From Pseudomonas sp. GM78 (lineage in GTDB: Bacteria > Pseudomonadota > Gammaproteobacteria > Pseudomonadales > Pseudomonadaceae): a stretch of 64,000 bases of DNA. This document shows positions 37,201-46,094 of the stretch, piece by piece. A program made the translations under genes and the position numbers. Under the pieces are notes generated by a model. That model was not told the origin of the DNA and ran no database searches. It saw only the letters and a program-made list of their open reading frames with translations. The DNA lies in assembly GCF_000282475.1 (NCBI RefSeq), contig NZ_AKJF01000056.1:1-64000 (forward strand). Direction: 5' to 3'. The stretch's first letter is position 1; each line of letters begins with the position of its first letter.

Positions 37201-40200
37201 GAACAGATGCCCCTGAGCCCCAACGGCAAACTCGAGCGCAAGCGCCTGCCGGCACCGACCGCGCAGGTCAGCCAGCGCGCGTTCGAAGCACCGCGCAGCG
37301 AACACGAGCGCGTGCTGGCGCAGATCTGGCAGGACGTGCTGGGCCTGGAGCAGGTCGGCCGTCAGGACAACTTCTTTGAACTGGGCGGTGACTCGATCAT
37401 TTCGATCCAGGTGGTCAGCCGCGCCCGCCGTGCCGGCCTGAGCCTGCAACCGCGCGACCTGTTCCAGCAGCAGACCCTGCAAGCGCTGGCCGCGGTGGTG
37501 AAAGAACAAGCCGCACCGCTGGCGCAGCAAGGGCCGGTCGACGGTGTGCAAACACTCACGCCGATCCAGCGCTGGTTCTTCGAAGAACCGATTCCACAGC
37601 GTGCCCACTGGAACCAGGCGGTGTTGCTGACGCCGCGCGAAACCCTCGAACTGCCGCGCCTGCAAGGCGCCCTGCAACGCGTGCTCAAGCAACACGATGC
37701 CCTGCGCTTGCGTTTCAGCCAGGTCGACGGCCAATGGTCGGCGCGTTATGTCGGTGCCGACAGTGCCGATGTCATCGACATGCTCTGGACCGCCCGCGTG
37801 GCCAGTGATGCGTCGCTGGAATCGGTGTGCGATGAAGCCCAGCGCAGCCTCAGCCTGCAGGACGGGCCGCTGCTGCGCGTGGCGCTGATCGCCCAGGCCG
37901 ATGGTTCGCAACGTTTGCTGTTGGTCATCCACCACCTGGCGGTGGATGGAGTGTCCTGGCGCGTGCTGCTGGAAGATTTGCAGGCCGCGTATCAAGGCCA
38001 GGACCTGCCGCCCAAGACCAGTGCCTTCCAGGCCTGGGCGGACAAGCTCGATGCTTATGCCAAGTCCGAAACGGCCATGAATGAGTTGAGCTGGTGGCAG
38101 AGTCATCTGCACGGTGCCAGCGATTCGTTGCCGGCGGCCAATGCACAAGCGAATCAGGCCGGTCATTTGCGCCAGGGCGTCAGCATCGGTCTGGACCGCG
38201 AACAAACCCGCCAACTGCTGCAGCAGGCCCCGGCGATCTACCGCACCCAGGTCAACGACCTGCTGCTGACCGCACTGGCGCGTACCCTCAGCCGTTGGAC
38301 CGACAGCCAATCAGCACTGATCCAGCTCGAAGGCCACGGCCGCGAAGAGCTGTTCGACGACATCGACCTGACCCGCACGGTCGGCTGGTTCTCCAGCCTG
38401 TTCCCGGTGCGCCTGACGCCGACGGCCGACCTTGGTGGCTCGATCAAGGCGATCAAGCAGCAACTGCGGGACATCCCCGGCAAAGGCCTGGGCTACGGCC
38501 TGTTGCGCTACATGGGCGATGCAGCAGCGCAAGCGGCGGTGGCCGCGTTGCCGCAAGCACGGGTGACCTTCAACTACCTCGGCCAGTTCGACCAGAGCTT
38601 TGCCGAGGACGCGCTGTTCACGCCCGCACGCGAATCCAGCGGCGCCGCGCAGTCGGCGGATGCGCCGTTGCCGAACTGGCTGTCGGTGGACGGCCAGGTC
38701 TATGGCGGTGAACTGAAACTCGACTGGACTTTCAGCCGCGAATGCTTCGAGCTGCGCGAGATCGAAGCCCTGGCGAACGATTTCCGCGCTGAACTGTTGG
38801 CGCTGATCGACCATTGCCTGAGCGACGGCGCGGGCGGCGTGACCCCGGCGGACTTCCCGCTGGCGCGTTTGAGCCAGGCGCAACTCGATGGTCTGCCGGT
38901 GCCGCCGGCGCAGATCGAGGATGTCTACCCGCTGTCGCCGATGCAGGCGGGTCTGTTGTTCCACAGCCTCTACGAATCCGAGTCTGGCGCCTACGTGAAC
39001 CAGCTCAGCGTCGAAGCTCGTGGCCTCGATGCCGATCGTTTGGGCCGTGCCTGGCAAGCCGTGCTCGACAGCCACGCGATCCTGCGCAGCAGCTTCCACT
39101 TCCCCGAAGGTTTCGAGGCACCGGTGCAACTGGTGCATCGTCATCTGCCATTGCCGATGACCTGCCTCGACTGGCGTGGCCGCGAGAATCAGGCCGATGC
39201 GCTGGCGCAACTGATCGACAGCGAACGCCTGCAACTCGATCCGACCCGCGCCCCGCTGATGCGCCTGGCCCTGGTGCGCCTGGACGACGAGCGCCAGCAA
39301 CTGATCTACACCCACCATCACCTGCTGCTCGATGGCTGGAGCAACTCGCTGCTGCTCAGTGAAGTCCTGCAGCGTTATGCCGGGCAGGATGTACCCGCAC
39401 CCACCGGGCGATTCGCCGACTACATCGGCTGGCTGCAACGCCAGGATGCCGAGGCTGACGAGCTGTTCTGGCGCGAGCAACTGGCGAGCCTCGACAACCC
39501 GACGCTGCTGGCCGAGACCATGGGTTTCAACAACCGGGCGGACGCGGTATTTGCCGATCACCGCCAGACCTTCGACGTCGCCACCAGCCAGCGCTTCAGC
39601 GACTTTTCCCGGCAGCAGAAAGTGACGCTCAACACCCTGGTGCAAGGTGCGTGGGCACTGTTGCTGCAACGCTACAGCGGCCAACGCAGTGTGGCGTTTG
39701 GCGCCACGGTGGCGGGGCGCCCGGTGGATTTGCCGGGGGCCGAAAGCCAGCTCGGCCTGTTCATCAACACCTTGCCGGTGATCAGCAGTCCGGACGCGGT
39801 GGAAAGTGTCGAGCAATGGCTGACGCGTTTACAGGCGCAGAACCTGGAACTGCGCGAGCACGAATTCACCGCACTGGGCGACATTCAGCGTTGGGCCGGA
39901 CGCGCCGGCGAGCCGCTGTTCGACAGCCTGCTGGTGTTTGAAAACTTCCCGGTCGCCGAAGCCTTGCAGCAGGGCGCACCGGCTGGCTTGAGCTTCTCCA
40001 TCCCACAGAACCACGAGCGCACCAATTTCCCGCTGACCCTGGCGGCCACAGCCGAAAACCAGCTCAGCATCCACTGGAGCTACCAGTGCAGCCACTTCAG
40101 CCGCGAAGCGATTGCACGCATGAGCGAGCACCTGGCCGCGCTACTGGCGGCAATGGTCGCCGCGCCACAGGCGGCCTTGAGTGAGCTGGACCTGCTGACC

Positions 40201-43200
40201 ACCGCGGAACGCACCCAGCAATTGCTGGAGTGGAACCCGCCGTTCAGCGCAGAAGAAAACCCGCTGTGCGTGCATCAACTGATCGAGGCCCAGGCCGAGA
40301 TTCGTCCAGATGCCACGGCGCTGATCTTCAACGACCTGGAACTGAGCTTCGACCAGCTCAATCGCCGCGCCAACCAATTGGCCCATCGCCTGCGCGCCTT
40401 GGGCATCGGCCCGGAAGTGCGGGTCGGCCTGGCCATGCAGCGTTCGCCAGAAATGATCATCGGCCTGCTGGCGATCCTCAAGGCCGGCGGCGCCTACGTG
40501 CCGCTGGACCCGGCCTACCCGGCGGATCGCCTGCGCTACCTGATGGAAGACAGCGGGATTTCGCTGCTGATCAGCCAATCCTGGTTGCGGGAAAAACTGC
40601 CGCTTCCCGAAGGCTTGCCGGTGCTGGAAATCGACAGCGAACCGCTGGAGGCCATGGCTGAGAGCAACCCGGTCAACCTCACTTGCGGTGAGAACCTCGC
40701 CTACCTCATCTATACCTCGGGCTCCACCGGCCGGCCCAAAGGCGTCAGCGTGGCCCACGGCCCGCTGGCCATGCACTGCGTGAAGATCGGCGAGTTGTAC
40801 GGCATGACTCCGGACGACCGCGAACTGCAATTTGCCTCGATCAGCTTCGACGGCGCCCATGAGCGCTGGCTGACGCCGCTGGTGTTCGGTTCGGCAGTGA
40901 TGCCCCGCGACGACGAGTTGTGGAGCGTGGAGCGCACCTGCGCCGAGATCGAAAAGCACGGCATCACCATCGCCTGCTTCACCCCGACCTACCTGGGGCA
41001 GATCGCCGATTTCATGGGCGAAGCCGGGCGTGACCTGCCGATCCGCTCCTACACCCCGTGCGGTGAGGGCATGGCCAAGCATGCGTTCGACGAGGTTCAG
41101 CAAGTCCTGCAACCCAAGCGCTTGATCAACGGCTATGGCCCGACCGAAACGGTGATCACGCCGCTGATCTGGCTGGCCTATCCGGATACCGAATTTGATT
41201 CGGCCTTCATGCCGATCGGCCGCCCGGTGGGCAACCGCAGCGCCTACATCCTCGACGGCGGCTTGCAGCCGTTGCCGGTCGGCGTGGCGGGTGAGTTGTA
41301 CCTGGGCGGCGAGGGCGTTGCCCGTGGTTATCACCAACGCCCGGACCTGACTGCCGAACGCTTCGTGCCCGATCCGTTCGTGCCGGGGGCGCGTCTGTAC
41401 CGCAGTGGCGACCTGGCGCGGTTCCGTGCCGATGGCGTCGTCGAATACCTGGGCCGTATCGACCAGCAAGTGAAGATTCGCGGCTTCCGTATCGAACTCG
41501 GCGAAATAGAAGCCTGCCTGCTCGAACATGAAGGCGTGCGTGAAGCCTTTGTGATTGATCGCGAAAGTCCGGTGAGCCGTCAACTGGTGGGCTACGTGGT
41601 GCCGCGCGATCCGCTGGCTGACGAGCAGGATCTGCGTGACGCATTGACGTCGCACCTGCGCAGCCGCTTGCCGGCGCACATGCTGCCGGCGCATTTGATG
41701 TGCCTGGCCGCGTTGCCGCTGACGCCGAATGGCAAGCTCGATCGCCAGGGTTTGCCAGCGCCTGAAGCAACACGGCAGAGTCACGATCAGGTGGCCGCCG
41801 CGTCGCCTGCCGAAGCGCTGTTGGTGGAAATCTGGCAGGACTTGCTCGGTCTGGAATCGGTGGGCGTCACCGAAAACTTCTTCGAACTGGGCGGTGACTC
41901 GATCATCTCGCTGCAAGCGGTGAGCCGTGCCGGGCTGCGCGGGCTGGTGTTCAGTCCCAAGCAACTGTTCGAGCAGCAGACCATTCGCGCCCTCGCAGCC
42001 GTGGCCGGCAGCCGTGAAGCCGCGCTGGTCGAAGCGCCGAAGGTCGAGGCATTTGCGCTGGTGCCATTTATCGACGTGTCTGCCCGCGAAGGTCTGCAAG
42101 ACCTGTATCCGCTGTCGCCGATGCAGCAGGGCATGCTGTTCCATTGCCTCGAATCACCGCAGCTCAACCCCTACGTCAACCAATTGAGCGTGGCGGTGGA
42201 CGGCTTGCAGGTGCCGCGATTCCGCGCGGCGTGGCAGGCGTTGATCGAGCGTCATGAGGTGCTGCGCGCGGCGTTCCGTTGGCGTGACGGCCTGGCCGAT
42301 CCGCTGCAAGCGGTGTTCGCCAGCGTCGAGTTGCCGATTGAAGAGTTCGACTGGCGCGAGCGCACGGACACCGAGCAAGCGCTGAGCGAACTGGCGGCCG
42401 CTGAGCAGGCCAAGGGTTTCGACCTGAGCTGCCCGCCGCTGATGCGCTTCATTCTGGTACGCCTGGGTGAAGAGCGGTACCAGATGATCTGGATCTACCA
42501 CCACCTGCTGCTCGATGGCTGGAGTGCTTCGCGCCTGCTGGGCGAGATGCTGCGCCTGTATCACCACGACAGCCTGCCGGCGCTGACCGGGCGTTACGCC
42601 GACTACATCGCCTGGCTGCAACGCCAGGACGAGGCGCAGGCAGAAAGCTTCTGGCGTGAGCGCCTGGCGTCGCTCGAGGCACCGACCATCCTGGCCACGG
42701 CATCGGGCGCAGAAGGCTCCGGCCACGGCGTGATGTACAGCGACCTCGACGCCGAGGCGACGCGCAAGTTGCACAGCTTCGCCAAGCGCCAGCGCGTCAC
42801 CCTCAACACCCTGGTCCAAGGCGCCTGGCTGTTGCTGCTGCAACGTCACAGCGGCCAGCGCAGCGTGGCGTTCGGGGCCACGGTGGCGGGGCGGCCGACG
42901 GGGCTGGCCGGTGCCCAGGACATGCTCGGCCTGTTCATCAACACCTTGCCGGTGATCCAGACCCTCGACCCGCAACAGCCGCTGGGCGAGTGGTTGCGCG
43001 ACTTGCAGGACTACAACCTGGCCGTACGCGACTACGAACACACGCCATTGTCCGACGTGCAGCGCTGGGCCGGGCAGGGGGGGCAGGGCCTGTTCGACAG
43101 CATCATCGTGTTTGAAAACCATCCGGTGGACCGCGCCTTGAAAGGGGGCGAGGAAGGTGAGTTGCGCTTCGCCGAAGTCGGCAGCGGCGGCGTCACCAAC

Positions 43201-45969
43201 TTCCCGATGGACTTGATGGTCAGCGCCAACGAGCAGGGGCTGGAAGTCGAGTACCTGTACCTGCGTGATCGCTTCAGCGAACAGGAAGTGCAGCGCATTC
43301 GCGCACAGATGGAAGGTTTGCTCCGTGCCTTGCCGGAGGATGCGGATTGTCTGCTGGGTAACATTGGTTTGCCTGAGGCGCGTTTGACCTTGCCGCAAGT
43401 GTCCACCGATCAAGCTGATGTGCTGCACAGCTTTAACCACCATGTGCGCACACAACCGCAGAAAATTGCCTTGTTCTGTGAGGATCGGGAGGTCAGTTAT
43501 GCACAGCTTGAGACCCAAGCCAATGGTTTGGCGCAGCAACTGATCGCTCGCAGTATCGGTGCGGAAAGCCTGGTGGCGGTGGCATTGCCGCGTTCCGAGC
43601 GCACCATCGTTGCGTTCCTCGCGGTACTTAAAGCAGGTGCGGCGTACCTGCCGCTGGATCTGGCGTACCCGGCTGAACGACTGGCCTACATGCTCAGTGA
43701 TTCCGCCGCCAGCCTGTTGCTTTGCGACAGCGACCTGGGCGAACGCCTGCCGCTGGCTGACGGCCCGCCACGCTTGCTGCTTGATCAACTTGCCGTTGCC
43801 GACAATACCGATTGCCCGATTTCCCATCCGCTACCGGGGCATCTTGCGTACCTGATCTACACCTCCGGCTCCACCGGCCAGCCCAAAGGCGTGGCGGTGG
43901 AACGTGGACCGATTGCCCGGCATTGTCGCGGTATCATCGACCTCTACGAACTGGCGCCTCGCAGCCGCGAACTGCACTTCATGTCGTTCGCCTTCGACGG
44001 TGCCCAGGAACGCTGGCTGAGCGTGCTGCTGGCCGGTGGCAGCCTGGTGATTCGCGAAGACAATCTGTGGACCCCGGAACAGACCCTGGAGGTGCTGCAC
44101 CGTCACAGCGTCACCGTCGCCTGCTTCCCGCCGGCGTACCTGCAACAGATGGCCGAAGTGGCCGAGCGCCTGGGCAATCCGCCGGCGGTCGAGGTGTACT
44201 GCTTTGGCGGTGATGCGGTGCCGGACGCCAGCTTCGAGCAGGTCAAGCGCGCCTTGCGCCCGCAGCGCCTGGTCAACGGCTATGGGCCGACCGAAACCGT
44301 GGTCACGCCGTTGCTGTGGCGTGCCGAGGCCAGCGAAACCTGCGAGGCGGCCTATGCGCCGATTGGCCGTGGTGTGGCGGGCCGTGGCCTGTACATCCTC
44401 GACGCCGATCTCAATCCGTTGCCGGTCGGTGTCAGCGGCGAGTTGTACCTGGGCGGCGAATGCCTGGCCCGTGGTTACCACCAGCGGCCAGGCATGAGCG
44501 CCGAGCGTTTCATTGCCGATCCGTTCGCGGCCGGTGGCCGTATGTACCGCACCGGCGACCTGGTGCGCCAGCGAGAGTGCGGGTTGATCGACTACCTTGG
44601 CCGGCTCGACCAGCAGGTGAAGATCCGCGGTTTCCGTATCGAACTGGGCGAGATCGAAGCCCGCCTGCGTGACTGCGCCGGGGTGCAGGATGCCGCCGTG
44701 GTGGTGCACGACACGCCCACCGGCAAACAGCTGGTCGGTTATGTGGTGGCCGCCGCTGCCGCCGGGCTGGATCGACGCTTGAAGGCCGACCTGCAAGCGC
44801 AGATGCCGGACTACATGGTGCCGGCGCGGATCCTCGTGCTGGAGCGTTTCCCGCTGTCGGCCAACGGCAAGCTCGACCGTCGCGCACTGCCGGTGCCGGA
44901 ATGGGCGCTTGGCGGTTACCGCGCGCCGCGCAACGCCCTGGAAAGCGCGCTGGCGACCATCTGGCAAGAGGTGTTGGGTGTGCCGCAAGTGGGCATCGAC
45001 GACAACTTCTTTGAGCTCGGCGGCGACTCGTTGCAGGTGCTCAAAGTCATCTCGCGGGTGCGCAGCCAGCCGCAACTGGGCTTCGAATTGAAACTGCGCG
45101 ACCTGATGCAGAAACCCTGCATCGCCGAACTCAGCGGCTATCAGGCTGCCGAGACTTCGAGTGCGCCGGACCCGTTGCTGGCCTTGAATGGTCGGGTGGC
45201 GAACGTGCCGGCGCTGTTCTGCCTGCACGCCGGTTTCGGCACGGTGTTCGACTACGAGCCCCTGGCCCGTCGCCTGGAAGGGCGGCGCACGGTGTACGGA
45301 CTGCAATGCCGCATGCTGCTCGACCCGCAGTGGCAGGATCAGTCGTTGCTGGCCATGGCCCAGGCTTACGCGCAGCGAATTCGCACGCAACAACCGGAAG
45401 GCCCGTATTACTTGCTCGGCTGGTCGCTGGGTGGCGCGTTGACGCAACTGGTCGCCCATGAACTGGAAAGCCATGGGCAGACGGTGGCGTTTGCCGGGCT
45501 GGTCGACAGTTATGTGGCGGGTACCGCCGAAGCGGGGGACTGGCGCGAAGATTTGGCGGATTTCCTGAAGTTTGTCCTCGGTCAACCGTCTGAAGAAGCA
45601 CAGGCATTGATTACCTCGAAAGCCGCAGGCCTGAACGAGCGCGAAGGCGCTGCCACGGTGATCGAGGCGGCCATGCACGGCGCTAATGACCACGCAGCGT
45701 TGGGCGCCAGCGAACTGACGCAGATCTTCGCCACCGGCTCGTCGCTCAAACAACTGGCCCTGGCCCAGCGGCAATTGCCGAAGGTACAGGTTGCCAGCCA
45801 TCGCTGGTGGGTGGCCGGGCGCGACGACGAACGCCGGGTATTCGAGGCCCAGGTGGGGCATCGCGGAGTGGACCGTCTGTTGGCGGGCGGGCACTACGAG
45901 TTGCTGCGTGGCGATCAATTGCTCGATGAACTTGAACAACTGTTGGAGCACAGCCCGGCTATCGCATAA
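34216..45969 (+). CDS. pvdD: Terminal pyoverdine NRPS, three modules plus thioesterase
   Basis: A 3917-residue synthetase. Domains: C (50-490, LCL), A (510-1010), T (Ser1060), E (1115-1545), C (1570-1995, DCL), A (2018-2515), T (Ser2562), C (2630-3055, DCL-like motif), A (3075-3560), T (Ser3605), TE (3660-3915; nucleophile Ser3737 in GWSLGG, His in GGHYELL). Specificity residues: module 1 D-V-W-H-I-S-L-I-D (Ser, D form because of E); module 2 D-G-E-C-T-C-G-I-T and module 3 D-G-E-C-C-G-G-V-T, both of a type I read as ornithine derivatives, which suits an acyl-hydroxyornithine followed by cyclo-hydroxyornithine at the end. The thioesterase marks it as the last NRPS of the line, as PvdD is. No E domain lies between T2 and C3 although both look like E-associated types. 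The start overlaps the previous stop by one base. Confidence 0.95.
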   Translation: MEHSTAQRIATRFAGLPAEKRREFLTKMQEQGVSFGQLPIPPAAEPQATFELSYAQQRQWFLWQLDPQGSAYNIPAALRLQGPLNLAALQQSFDVLLERHQSLRSRFVEDDGQVMQALASFNTLPIEQHDLRAEPEALRLESAMKTVEAEIARPFDLQHGPLLRVSLLQLDVDDHVLVLTLHHIVTDGWSMGVLVEEFSRLYAAYCQGQSAELETLPIQYSDYAAWQRRWMEAGELDRQLNWWREKLGSEQPLLELPTDRPRPAQPSQQGARLDFALDSTLARGLMSLAKQRGVTPFMLLLASFQALLYRYSGQSDLRIGVPIGNRNRAETRGLIGFFVNTQVMRAELDGRLPFTQLLDQTRAFALDAQDYQDLPFERLVQALQGERSLSHSPLFQVMFNHQQAKPAAVSGLLAGLRVQALNATAHTTQFDLQLDTQEEGDKLFASLTYATDLFDAERIEHLARHWRNLLAGVLANPQAPLAELPLLDADEHLRILDDLNDTAQAYPGDVCVQRHFEARVMESPQATALVFQGQSLSYAELNLRANRLAHHLRAQGVGPEVIVGIACERSLEMVVGLLAILKAGGAYVPLDPEYPLDRLSYMIEDSGISLLLTQEHLLAQLPTPDSVRTLCLQAHAEWLSDLLGEDLPNLAVGENLAYMIYTSGSTGKPKGAGNRHVALHNRLEWMQQAYNLLPSDRVLQKTPFSFDVSVWEFFWPLIKGATLVIAAPGEHRDPQRLAALIVEQAITTLHFVPSMLSAFIAADEALACTSLTRIICSGEALPMELQRQTLRSLPQVHLYNLYGPTEAAIDVTHWTCVEEGRDSVPIGRPIANLRTLILDSELQPLPLGAVGELYLGGIGLARGYHRRGALTAERFVVDPFGSGERLYRTGDLARYRADGAIDYCGRIDHQVKIRGLRIELGEIEARLQEHAGVQEAVVLALDSPIGKQLVAYIVPQDRGLVGADAQQQGAWRETLKSHLLGSLPDYMVPAQTVLIEQMPLSPNGKLERKRLPAPTAQVSQRAFEAPRSEHERVLAQIWQDVLGLEQVGRQDNFFELGGDSIISIQVVSRARRAGLSLQPRDLFQQQTLQALAAVVKEQAAPLAQQGPVDGVQTLTPIQRWFFEEPIPQRAHWNQAVLLTPRETLELPRLQGALQRVLKQHDALRLRFSQVDGQWSARYVGADSADVIDMLWTARVASDASLESVCDEAQRSLSLQDGPLLRVALIAQADGSQRLLLVIHHLAVDGVSWRVLLEDLQAAYQGQDLPPKTSAFQAWADKLDAYAKSETAMNELSWWQSHLHGASDSLPAANAQANQAGHLRQGVSIGLDREQTRQLLQQAPAIYRTQVNDLLLTALARTLSRWTDSQSALIQLEGHGREELFDDIDLTRTVGWFSSLFPVRLTPTADLGGSIKAIKQQLRDIPGKGLGYGLLRYMGDAAAQAAVAALPQARVTFNYLGQFDQSFAEDALFTPARESSGAAQSADAPLPNWLSVDGQVYGGELKLDWTFSRECFELREIEALANDFRAELLALIDHCLSDGAGGVTPADFPLARLSQAQLDGLPVPPAQIEDVYPLSPMQAGLLFHSLYESESGAYVNQLSVEARGLDADRLGRAWQAVLDSHAILRSSFHFPEGFEAPVQLVHRHLPLPMTCLDWRGRENQADALAQLIDSERLQLDPTRAPLMRLALVRLDDERQQLIYTHHHLLLDGWSNSLLLSEVLQRYAGQDVPAPTGRFADYIGWLQRQDAEADELFWREQLASLDNPTLLAETMGFNNRADAVFADHRQTFDVATSQRFSDFSRQQKVTLNTLVQGAWALLLQRYSGQRSVAFGATVAGRPVDLPGAESQLGLFINTLPVISSPDAVESVEQWLTRLQAQNLELREHEFTALGDIQRWAGRAGEPLFDSLLVFENFPVAEALQQGAPAGLSFSIPQNHERTNFPLTLAATAENQLSIHWSYQCSHFSREAIARMSEHLAALLAAMVAAPQAALSELDLLTTAERTQQLLEWNPPFSAEENPLCVHQLIEAQAEIRPDATALIFNDLELSFDQLNRRANQLAHRLRALGIGPEVRVGLAMQRSPEMIIGLLAILKAGGAYVPLDPAYPADRLRYLMEDSGISLLISQSWLREKLPLPEGLPVLEIDSEPLEAMAESNPVNLTCGENLAYLIYTSGSTGRPKGVSVAHGPLAMHCVKIGELYGMTPDDRELQFASISFDGAHERWLTPLVFGSAVMPRDDELWSVERTCAEIEKHGITIACFTPTYLGQIADFMGEAGRDLPIRSYTPCGEGMAKHAFDEVQQVLQPKRLINGYGPTETVITPLIWLAYPDTEFDSAFMPIGRPVGNRSAYILDGGLQPLPVGVAGELYLGGEGVARGYHQRPDLTAERFVPDPFVPGARLYRSGDLARFRADGVVEYLGRIDQQVKIRGFRIELGEIEACLLEHEGVREAFVIDRESPVSRQLVGYVVPRDPLADEQDLRDALTSHLRSRLPAHMLPAHLMCLAALPLTPNGKLDRQGLPAPEATRQSHDQVAAASPAEALLVEIWQDLLGLESVGVTENFFELGGDSIISLQAVSRAGLRGLVFSPKQLFEQQTIRALAAVAGSREAALVEAPKVEAFALVPFIDVSAREGLQDLYPLSPMQQGMLFHCLESPQLNPYVNQLSVAVDGLQVPRFRAAWQALIERHEVLRAAFRWRDGLADPLQAVFASVELPIEEFDWRERTDTEQALSELAAAEQAKGFDLSCPPLMRFILVRLGEERYQMIWIYHHLLLDGWSASRLLGEMLRLYHHDSLPALTGRYADYIAWLQRQDEAQAESFWRERLASLEAPTILATASGAEGSGHGVMYSDLDAEATRKLHSFAKRQRVTLNTLVQGAWLLLLQRHSGQRSVAFGATVAGRPTGLAGAQDMLGLFINTLPVIQTLDPQQPLGEWLRDLQDYNLAVRDYEHTPLSDVQRWAGQGGQGLFDSIIVFENHPVDRALKGGEEGELRFAEVGSGGVTNFPMDLMVSANEQGLEVEYLYLRDRFSEQEVQRIRAQMEGLLRALPEDADCLLGNIGLPEARLTLPQVSTDQADVLHSFNHHVRTQPQKIALFCEDREVSYAQLETQANGLAQQLIARSIGAESLVAVALPRSERTIVAFLAVLKAGAAYLPLDLAYPAERLAYMLSDSAASLLLCDSDLGERLPLADGPPRLLLDQLAVADNTDCPISHPLPGHLAYLIYTSGSTGQPKGVAVERGPIARHCRGIIDLYELAPRSRELHFMSFAFDGAQERWLSVLLAGGSLVIREDNLWTPEQTLEVLHRHSVTVACFPPAYLQQMAEVAERLGNPPAVEVYCFGGDAVPDASFEQVKRALRPQRLVNGYGPTETVVTPLLWRAEASETCEAAYAPIGRGVAGRGLYILDADLNPLPVGVSGELYLGGECLARGYHQRPGMSAERFIADPFAAGGRMYRTGDLVRQRECGLIDYLGRLDQQVKIRGFRIELGEIEARLRDCAGVQDAAVVVHDTPTGKQLVGYVVAAAAAGLDRRLKADLQAQMPDYMVPARILVLERFPLSANGKLDRRALPVPEWALGGYRAPRNALESALATIWQEVLGVPQVGIDDNFFELGGDSLQVLKVISRVRSQPQLGFELKLRDLMQKPCIAELSGYQAAETSSAPDPLLALNGRVANVPALFCLHAGFGTVFDYEPLARRLEGRRTVYGLQCRMLLDPQWQDQSLLAMAQAYAQRIRTQQPEGPYYLLGWSLGGALTQLVAHELESHGQTVAFAGLVDSYVAGTAEAGDWREDLADFLKFVLGQPSEEAQALITSKAAGLNEREGAATVIEAAMHGANDHAALGASELTQIFATGSSLKQLALAQRQLPKVQVASHRWWVAGRDDERRVFEAQVGHRGVDRLLAGGHYELLRGDQLLDELEQLLEHSPAIA

Positions 45970-45978
45970 CCGCTTTAC

Positions 45979-46048
45979 CTGTAGGAGCATGGCTTGCCCG
46001 CGATGGCGCACCTGAGATCGCCATCGCGGGCAAGCCATGCTCCTACAG
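45979..46048. repeat. Inverted pair of REP palindromes
   Basis: Tightly spaced facing REP units (GCATGGCTTGCCCGCGAT type, spacer about 10 bp) directly after the NRPS stop; could form one long hairpin. Confidence 0.85.
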
Positions 46049-46094
46049 GGCCACATTTCATTTCCGATTTCATCTTTTTCCAAGGGATCCCCCC

